Part shown: positions 6,294 to 11,416 of the stretch, piece by piece
Numbering within the stretch: position 1 is the first letter of the stretch
Layout of the letters: the number at the start of each line of letters is the position of its first letter
Assembly (NCBI GenBank): GCA_038234975.1
Contig: JBBSUK010000116.1
Location: 1 to 11,416 of the forward strand
DNA: 11,416 nucleotides
Direction: 5' to 3'
Origin: Schlegelella_A sp038234975
GTDB lineage: Bacteria; Pseudomonadota; Gammaproteobacteria; Burkholderiales; Burkholderiaceae_C
Position numbers and translations under genes: made by a program
Notes under the pieces: model-generated
Told to the model about the DNA's origin: nothing
Seen by the model: the letters and a program-made list of their open reading frames with translations, nothing else
Databases searched by the model: none

Positions 6294-6842
6294 CTAGGCC
6301 GCGGCGCGCATGAGCGGCCGCGTCTCGGTCGCGAGCACGCCGCGGTCGAGCGCGAGCCAGGTCCACGCTTCGGCGCGCGGCAGCACGATCGATTGCCCGG
6401 GCGCGAACACCTCGTCGAGCTGCCCGGCGAGCAGCGCCGGCAGCACCGCCGCCAGCACGTCGGGGTCGTACCAGCGCCAGCGGGTGCGCTCGCCCGCCGG
6501 CGTCAACACCTCGCCGAGGCCGCGGCAATGCTCGCGCATCGGCAGCATCGGCAGCAGCGACACGCTGAGCAGGCCCCAGCCCGGATACGTCGTCGACGCT
6601 TCCTCGAGCAGCCAGTCGGTGAATGGCGACTGTGGCCTGAGCTCGGCCAGGTAGGGAGCGGCGCGTGCCGCCTCGGCGCCCAGCGCACCGCGGTGCAGGC
6701 AGTCCCAGCCGGCGACGTCGGCCGCCTTGAGCGTCGCGGCGATGCCGGGCACGACCAGCCCGTCGACGATCGCATGGACGCGTGCGCCGGGCGTCGTCCA
6801 CAGCGCCTCGCGCAATTGTTCGAGCGAGTAGCCGGTGTTCAT
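6294..6842 (-). CDS. DUF4123 T6SS effector adaptor/chaperone
   Basis: DUF4123 proteins (Tap/TEC type) bind a cognate effector and load it onto the VgrG tip in the cytoplasm before firing. The 182-aa product shows the family pattern in order: HAIVDG (~23-28), the 'L-x-G...APYL' region (HRGALG at ~50 and AAPYLAEL at 61-68), DWLLE (76-80), WGLL (~89-92), a Leu-rich helix with MREHCR (~102-107), and RWRWYDPDVLAAVLP (~121-135) followed by a QLDEVFAPG segment. It ends almost immediately after the domain, whereas many family members carry a further C-terminal helical region. No clear Shine-Dalgarno sequence precedes the ATG. The vgrG stop is only 3 bases upstream, so translational coupling to vgrG is likely. 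The downstream 586-aa protein is the obvious candidate client or partner; that is inferred from position only. Confidence 0.87.
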   Translation of the reverse strand: MNTGYSLEQLREALWTTPGARVHAIVDGLVVPGIAATLKAADVAGWDCLHRGALGAEAARAAPYLAELRPQSPFTDWLLEEASTTYPGWGLLSVSLLPMLPMREHCRGLGEVLTPAGERTRWRWYDPDVLAAVLPALLAGQLDEVFAPGQSIVLPRAEAWTWLALDRGVLATETRPLMRAAA

Positions 6843-6845
6843 CGA

Positions 6846-8957
6846 TCAGATCGTCGGCGGCGGCATGGGGTCGTCGAAATTCGTCTCGTAGACCGTCTGC
6901 TGCTCGGGGGTGATCGTGTCTTCCTTCTTCGCCTCGTCGGGCGCCGCCGGCGACGCGGAACCGCCGCCACCGCCGGAGTTGATCTTCACCATGCCGCCGA
7001 CGATGTCGACGCCGGCCGGCGACAGGTTGACGATCGAGCCGCCGCACTTGAGCGTGATGCCCGCCGTGGCCTCGATGACGACGTTCATCGCCTTCACCTG
7101 GACCTTGCCCATCTTCGCGTTGACACCGAGGTCGCCGCTGTCGAGCTTGACGTTGAAGTCCTTCATCAGCTTGACCTGCCAGGTCGCGCCGCCGGTGAAG
7201 AAGATGTCGCCCTCGACGTTGACGTGCAGGTCCTGGCCGACGTGATGCATCACGTCCTTCGTGATGTCCATGAACCAGTTCTCGCCGATCACCTCCTCGC
7301 GGGTCATGGTGACCTTCACGGTCTCGTTGTTCTGGACCCAGTCGAAGGCGTCGTTCTTGACGATGCGGTAGTAGTTCTTCTGGGCCTGGAACCAGACGTA
7401 CTCGCTGTCCTTCTTGTCGTCGAAGCGCAGTTCGTTGGCGGTGTCTGCGTCGCCGCCGGTGCTGCTGCGCGACTTCACGCCGTTGACCGTCGCCTGCGCC
7501 GGCAGCTCCCACGGCGGCTTGTTGTCGGCGTTGTAGACGGCGCCCGTGACGAGCGGGCGGTCCGGGTCGCCGTCCATGAACTGGACGACGACTTCATCGC
7601 CGACCCGCGGCAGCGACACCATGCCGTAGCCCCCACTCGCCCAGGGCATCGCCACGCGCACCCAGCACGAGCTGTCGTCGTCGTCGCCGCCGATCCGGTC
7701 CCAGTGGAACTGGATCTTGATGCGACCGTGCTTGTCGGTCTTGATCTCGTCGCTGGCGCCGCCGACCACCGTCGCCGTCTGAGGGCCGGCGATCACCGGT
7801 CTCGGCGTGGTTCTCGGCGAACGGAAGGTCGGCGCGTCGTCGGCGCTCTGGCACATGAACTCGCAGCGAAAGCCCTCGGTGCGGCGCTGCAGCTGCAGCT
7901 CCTCGATGCCGACGTGATCGCTGAAGGTGATCCGGTAGACCGTGCTCGTGACGAGGTACTCGCCGTCGGCGTCGGCAGGCGACCCTTCGAGCTCGAACGT
8001 TGCGCCGACGGTGAAGTCGAGCGCGTTGGTCAGGCCGGTGCTCGTCTTGAACAGGCCCGCGAGCTCCTCGATCCGCACCTTGGCGCGTTTCTCGATCGGC
8101 GTCGCCGCCGGCGTCGATTCCTCGCTCGCGCTGTTCTGCACCACCGGCGTCGGGTGCTCGAACCATTCCATCGGCCCGACCGGCTCGGCGATCTCGTGCT
8201 CGAACGCCTGCTCGTGCTCGATGTCGGTCGACGGATCGAGATAGTCGTAGGCGCTGAGCACCGCCTTGACCGCTCGCGCCTCTTCCTGCTGGTACCAGCG
8301 CGTCACCGTGGGCGTGGCGGCCATCGTGTTGCGCCACGTGAGTGTGTCGTTCTCCTCCATCGCCTCGTGCTTGCCGGTGGCGTCGGTGAAGACGAGCGTG
8401 TGCTCCTTGTCCTTGTGCTCGAAGAAGTAGTAGATGCCGACTTCTTCCATGAGCCGGGAGACGAAGTCGAAATCCGTCTCGTTGTGCTGCACGCAGTAGT
8501 CGAGCGCGACGTAGTCGCCGGGCTGGTCGAGCCGCCACGCGATCTTGTCCTTGTACTCGCCCAGCACCTCGTCGATGATTTCCTGCACCGACTTGCTCTG
8601 GAAAACCTTGCTGTTCTTGCGCTGCGTCGCGAACCACAGCCAGGGCCTGAGCGTCACGGTGAAGCTCGGGTAGCGCCCCCGCATCTCGCCGCGCTTGGCC
8701 CTCGTGACGAAGCCGTCGAAATAGCGTTCGAGGTCGTCGACCTTCATCTTCAGCGTCGCCCGCGTGCCCACGAGCTTGTGCAGGTCGACATCGGCGGCGG
8801 CAGTGCCCAGCAGGTTGAGCGAGCCGGCGAGGTCCACCGTGTACTCGAACATCTGGCCGAGGTGCTCGAAACCGGTCATGCCGAGCACGAGAAAGCTCCC
8901 CTCCTTCGCCTCGATCGAGAGGATCGGGTCTTCCGCGCTCAGTCCTGGCAGGGCCAT
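6846..8957 (-). CDS. vgrG/tssI: T6SS spike protein VgrG/TssI
   Basis: VgrG forms the trimeric spike on top of the Hcp tube, built like phage gp27 fused to gp5, and carries effectors out of the cell. The 703-aa product has the gp27-like part at about 1-370, with the typical stretch YVALDYCVQHNETDFDF around 149-165. The OB-fold has KIQFHWDR (~414-421), SSCWVRVAMPWA and the strongly conserved LPRVGDEVVVQFMDGDPDRP (~449-468). The repetitive beta-helix needle runs to about residue 660, followed by a Gly/Ser/Pro/Ala tail ending in PPPTI. No extra catalytic domain is fused, so this is not an 'evolved' VgrG. A GGGAGA ribosome binding site lies 7 bases before the ATG. The stop is 3 bases from the adaptor gene, which argues that VgrG and the adaptor act together. 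Length is normal for the family. Confidence 0.97.
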   Translation of the reverse strand: MALPGLSAEDPILSIEAKEGSFLVLGMTGFEHLGQMFEYTVDLAGSLNLLGTAAADVDLHKLVGTRATLKMKVDDLERYFDGFVTRAKRGEMRGRYPSFTVTLRPWLWFATQRKNSKVFQSKSVQEIIDEVLGEYKDKIAWRLDQPGDYVALDYCVQHNETDFDFVSRLMEEVGIYYFFEHKDKEHTLVFTDATGKHEAMEENDTLTWRNTMAATPTVTRWYQQEEARAVKAVLSAYDYLDPSTDIEHEQAFEHEIAEPVGPMEWFEHPTPVVQNSASEESTPAATPIEKRAKVRIEELAGLFKTSTGLTNALDFTVGATFELEGSPADADGEYLVTSTVYRITFSDHVGIEELQLQRRTEGFRCEFMCQSADDAPTFRSPRTTPRPVIAGPQTATVVGGASDEIKTDKHGRIKIQFHWDRIGGDDDDSSCWVRVAMPWASGGYGMVSLPRVGDEVVVQFMDGDPDRPLVTGAVYNADNKPPWELPAQATVNGVKSRSSTGGDADTANELRFDDKKDSEYVWFQAQKNYYRIVKNDAFDWVQNNETVKVTMTREEVIGENWFMDITKDVMHHVGQDLHVNVEGDIFFTGGATWQVKLMKDFNVKLDSGDLGVNAKMGKVQVKAMNVVIEATAGITLKCGGSIVNLSPAGVDIVGGMVKINSGGGGGSASPAAPDEAKKEDTITPEQQTVYETNFDDPMPPPTI

Positions 8958-8964
8958 GGCATCG

Positions 8965-8970
8965 TCTCCC
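8965..8970 (-). promoter_or_regulatory. Ribosome binding site of vgrG
   Basis: GGGAGA on the minus strand sits 7 bases upstream of the ATG at 8957, within the 30-bp gap after clpV. It supports the chosen vgrG start. Confidence 0.7.
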
Positions 8971-8987
8971 GTCGGCGGTCGTGGGTC

Positions 8988-11416
8988 TTACTCGAACGCG
9001 TAGGTGAAGTCGTCTTCGGCGACGCCGAGCCGCACCGCCTTCAGCTCCTCGCCTTGCGACGTCCGCGTCAGGTACTCGATCGAGATCTTCGGCAGCACCG
9101 TGTTGGTGAGGATCGAATCGATGATCCGGCCGCCCGACTCGGCGTTGTTGCAGCGCCTGACGACGAGCCCGACCACGTCGTCGCCATACTCGAAAGGGAT
9201 CTTGTGGTTCTCGGCCACACGCTTCTTGATTCGGTCGAGCTGCAGCCGGACGATCTGCCCGAGCATCTCGTCCGACAGCGGGTAGTAGGGGATGACGACG
9301 AGCCGGCCGAGCAGCGCCGGCGGGAAGATCTTCTGCAGCGGCGCGGCCATCGCCGTCGCGAGCGACTCCGGATCGGGCAGCAGCTCCGGGTCCTTGCACA
9401 TGTTCATCACGAGCTCGGAGCCGGCATTGCTCGTCAGCAGGATGATCGTGTTCTTGAAGTCGATCATGCGGCCCTCGCCGTCTTCCATCCGACCCTTGTC
9501 GAAGACCTGGAAGAACAGCTCGTGCACGTCCGGGTGCGCCTTCTCGACCTCGTCGAGCAGCACCACGCTGTAGGGCCGGCGGCGCACGGCCTCGGTCAGG
9601 ATGCCGCCCTCGCCGTAGCCGACGTAGCCGGGCGGTGCGCCCTTGAGCGACGAGACCGTGTGGGCCTCCTGGAACTCGCTCATGTTGATCGTGATGATGT
9701 TCTGCTCGCCACCGTAGAGCGACTCGGCGAGCGCGAGCGCGGTCTCGGTCTTGCCGACGCCCGAGGTGCCGCACAGCATGAACACGCCGATCGGCTTGTT
9801 CGGGTTGTCGAGCCGCGCCCGCGAGGTCTGGATCCGCCGGGCGATCATGTCGAGGCCGTGCTGCTGGCCGACGACGCGCTTGCCGAGCGTCTCGCCGAGC
9901 TTGAGCACGGCCTGCAACTCGTTCTTCACCATCCGGCCGACCGGGATGCCGGTCCAGTCGGCGACGACCGAGGCGACCGCCTGCGCGTCGACCGACGGCA
10001 GGATCAGCGGCGTGTCGCCCTGCAGGTCGGCGAGCCTGCCCTGCTCGCCGCGCAGGTCGGCGAGCAGCTGCTCGCGGTCGATCGGCGGTGCGGCGTCGGC
10101 CGGCGCAGCGGCCGGCGGCTCGGCGACGCTGCCGCCCTCGGCCGGCGCGGTCTTGTCGACCGGCTTGTCGTCTCCGCGAAGCTGCGCCCGCAGCGCGAGC
10201 ACCTTGTCGACGATGGCCTTCTCGTCGACCCAGCGCTTCTCCAGGCCGATCAGGCGATCGCGTTCGGCGACCAACTTATCGTCGACATCCCTGCGGCGCG
10301 TGCCGACATCGACGCCGACGGCCGCCTCGCGGTCGATGATCGACTGCTCGATCTCCAGCGCCTCGATGCGCCGCCGCGCGTCCTCGACCTCGGCGGGGAT
10401 CGCGTGCTGGCTCACCGCCACCCGTGCACACGCCGTGTCGAGCAGGCTCACCGCCTTGTCGGGCAGCTGGCGGGCCGGGATGTAGCGGTGGCTCAGACGC
10501 ACTGCCGACTCGATCGCCTCGTCCAGCAGCTGCACGCGGTGGTGCTTCTCGAGCACGCTGGCGACGCCGCGCAGCATCAGGATCGCCTTCAGCTCGTCGG
10601 GCTCCGGGATCTGCACGACCTGGAAGCGCCGCGTCAGCGCCGGGTCCTTCTCGATGTACTTCTTGTACTCGGCCCACGTCGTCGCGCCGACGGTGCGCAG
10701 ATTGCCGCGGGCGAGCGCCGGCTTCAGGAGGTTCGCAGCGTCGCCGGTGCCGGCCGCGCCGCCCGCCCCGACCAGCGTGTGCACCTCGTCGATGAACAGG
10801 ATGATCGGCTTCGGGCTCACCTGCACCTCGTCGATCACCTGGCGCAGCCGCTGCTCGAACTCGCCCTTCATCGACGCGCCGGCCTGCAGCAGGCCGATGT
10901 CGAGCGAGAGCAGCGACACGCCCTGCAGCTGCGGCGGCACGTCGCCCCGCGCCAGCCGCTGCGCAAAGCCTTCCACCACCGCCGTCTTGCCGACGCCGGC
11001 CTCGCCGGTGAGGATCGGGTTGTTCTGCCGACGCCGCATCAGGATGTCGACGATCTGGCGGATCTCGTCGTCGCGGCCGGTGACCGGGTCGATCTTGCCT
11101 TCGCGGGCGCGCTCGGTGAGGTCGACGGTGAACTTCTTCAGCGCCTCCTGCTTGCCCATCGCCGCCGGCGCCATCGCGCCCGAGACCTCGCCCGGCTGGC
11201 CACCGGAGAGGCCCGATCCGTCCTGCGCACCCAGCCCGTTCTCGCCGCTGGCGCCAACGATCGCGTCGAAGTTGTCGGCCAGGTCGTCGACCTTGATCTT
11301 CGCGAACTGTCGCGAAATGCCCATCAGCGCGTTCGACAGTCCCTTGCTGTTGAGCATGCCGAGCATGAGATAGCCGCTGCGGACAGCGGCATCGCCGAAC
11401 TGCAGCGAGCCGTAGA
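8988..11416 (-). CDS. tssH/clpV: T6SS sheath-recycling AAA+ ATPase TssH/ClpV (5' end cut by window edge)
   Basis: ClpV is a hexameric AAA+ unfoldase of the ClpB/Hsp100 class that disassembles the contracted TssB/TssC sheath in the cytoplasm so its subunits can be reused. The reading frame is open to the right edge: about 17 residues precede the first visible internal Met (11366), so that Met is not the true start. Numbered from it, NBD1 has Walker A GEAGVGKT (121-128), pore loop KGEFE (~167-171) and Walker B ILFIDE (~189-194). NBD2 has Walker A GTSGVGKT (533-540), Walker B VVLLDE (~601-606) and pore motif GYVG (~580). About 809 residues are visible, against 850-900 usual for the family, so only part of the N-domain is missing. 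A charged middle domain (~320-450) contains an Ala/Pro-rich insert (~399-429). Both ATPase sites look intact. It ends with TAA, 30 bp before vgrG, which is probably co-transcribed. Confidence 0.97.
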   Translation of the reverse strand, partial: YGSLQFGDAAVRSGYLMLGMLNSKGLSNALMGISRQFAKIKVDDLADNFDAIVGASGENGLGAQDGSGLSGGQPGEVSGAMAPAAMGKQEALKKFTVDLTERAREGKIDPVTGRDDEIRQIVDILMRRRQNNPILTGEAGVGKTAVVEGFAQRLARGDVPPQLQGVSLLSLDIGLLQAGASMKGEFEQRLRQVIDEVQVSPKPIILFIDEVHTLVGAGGAAGTGDAANLLKPALARGNLRTVGATTWAEYKKYIEKDPALTRRFQVVQIPEPDELKAILMLRGVASVLEKHHRVQLLDEAIESAVRLSHRYIPARQLPDKAVSLLDTACARVAVSQHAIPAEVEDARRRIEALEIEQSIIDREAAVGVDVGTRRRDVDDKLVAERDRLIGLEKRWVDEKAIVDKVLALRAQLRGDDKPVDKTAPAEGGSVAEPPAAAPADAAPPIDREQLLADLRGEQGRLADLQGDTPLILPSVDAQAVASVVADWTGIPVGRMVKNELQAVLKLGETLGKRVVGQQHGLDMIARRIQTSRARLDNPNKPIGVFMLCGTSGVGKTETALALAESLYGGEQNIITINMSEFQEAHTVSSLKGAPPGYVGYGEGGILTEAVRRRPYSVVLLDEVEKAHPDVHELFFQVFDKGRMEDGEGRMIDFKNTIILLTSNAGSELVMNMCKDPELLPDPESLATAMAAPLQKIFPPALLGRLVVIPYYPLSDEMLGQIVRLQLDRIKKRVAENHKIPFEYGDDVVGLVVRRCNNAESGGRIIDSILTNTVLPKISIEYLTRTSQGEELKAVRLGVAEDDFTYAFE

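Noticed and set aside
3712..7512. A 1266-codon open frame on the minus strand ending at the same stop as the 266-aa gene
   Set aside because: Most of it overlaps vgrG, the DUF4123 gene and the 586-aa gene in another frame and is extremely Arg/Ala-rich, typical of an off-frame reading of GC-rich DNA. Only its last 266 codons, from the TGATG overlap, look like real protein.
6846..8957. Possible 'evolved' VgrG with a fused effector domain
   Set aside because: The protein ends about 43 residues after the beta-helix in a low-complexity tail; there is no room for a catalytic domain.
7594..9774. A 726-codon minus-strand frame spanning the clpV end and the vgrG start
   Set aside because: Arg/Ala-rich out-of-frame translation of two well-recognised genes.
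1..11416. Search for tRNA, rRNA, CRISPR repeats, insertion sequences, attachment sites or a phage boundary
   Set aside because: Coding sequence is almost continuous, the gaps are short, and no direct repeats, terminal inverted repeats, transposase motifs or cloverleaf-like sequences were seen by eye.

Overview
The window is part of a type VI secretion system (T6SS) gene cluster. Every gene I can support lies on the minus strand, so the genes read from right to left. The DNA is very GC-rich with strong third-position GC bias, which explains the many long antisense and off-frame open frames. Gene content and GC suggest a proteobacterium, most likely a betaproteobacterium (Burkholderiales-like). 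That placement is inference; no rRNA or other phylogenetic marker is present.

In transcription order the layout is: (1) the sheath-recycling AAA+ ATPase TssH/ClpV, cut by the right edge so its first ~70-90 residues are missing; (2) the spike protein VgrG/TssI; (3) a short DUF4123 effector adaptor; (4) an unassigned 586-aa protein; (5) an unassigned 266-aa protein overlapping it by one base; (6) a 677-aa FHA protein (TagH/Fha) with a very long Pro/Ala linker; (7) a PP2C-type Ser/Thr phosphatase (PppA); (8) a 129-aa DUF4280 PAAR-like spike-tip protein; (9) the first 100 codons of the baseplate protein TssK, cut by the left edge. The sequence almost certainly continues beyond both ends into more T6SS genes.

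Gaps are short (21-80 bp, 3 bp, 13 bp, or a 1-base overlap), so the genes look co-transcribed. Two gaps hold clean inverted repeats: one between the PAAR-like gene and tssK, a possible weak terminator or processing hairpin, and one just before the GTG start of fha, which has no Shine-Dalgarno sequence. No promoter, tRNA, rRNA, CRISPR, insertion sequence or phage remnant was seen.

Together these genes would supply the spike (VgrG plus PAAR-like tip), a loading chaperone (DUF4123), the baseplate (TssK), sheath disassembly (ClpV) and a phosphorylation switch (FHA protein plus PppA; the matching PpkA kinase is not in the window). The 586/266-aa pair directly after vgrG and the adaptor is the least explained part and the best place to look for an undescribed effector or accessory module.
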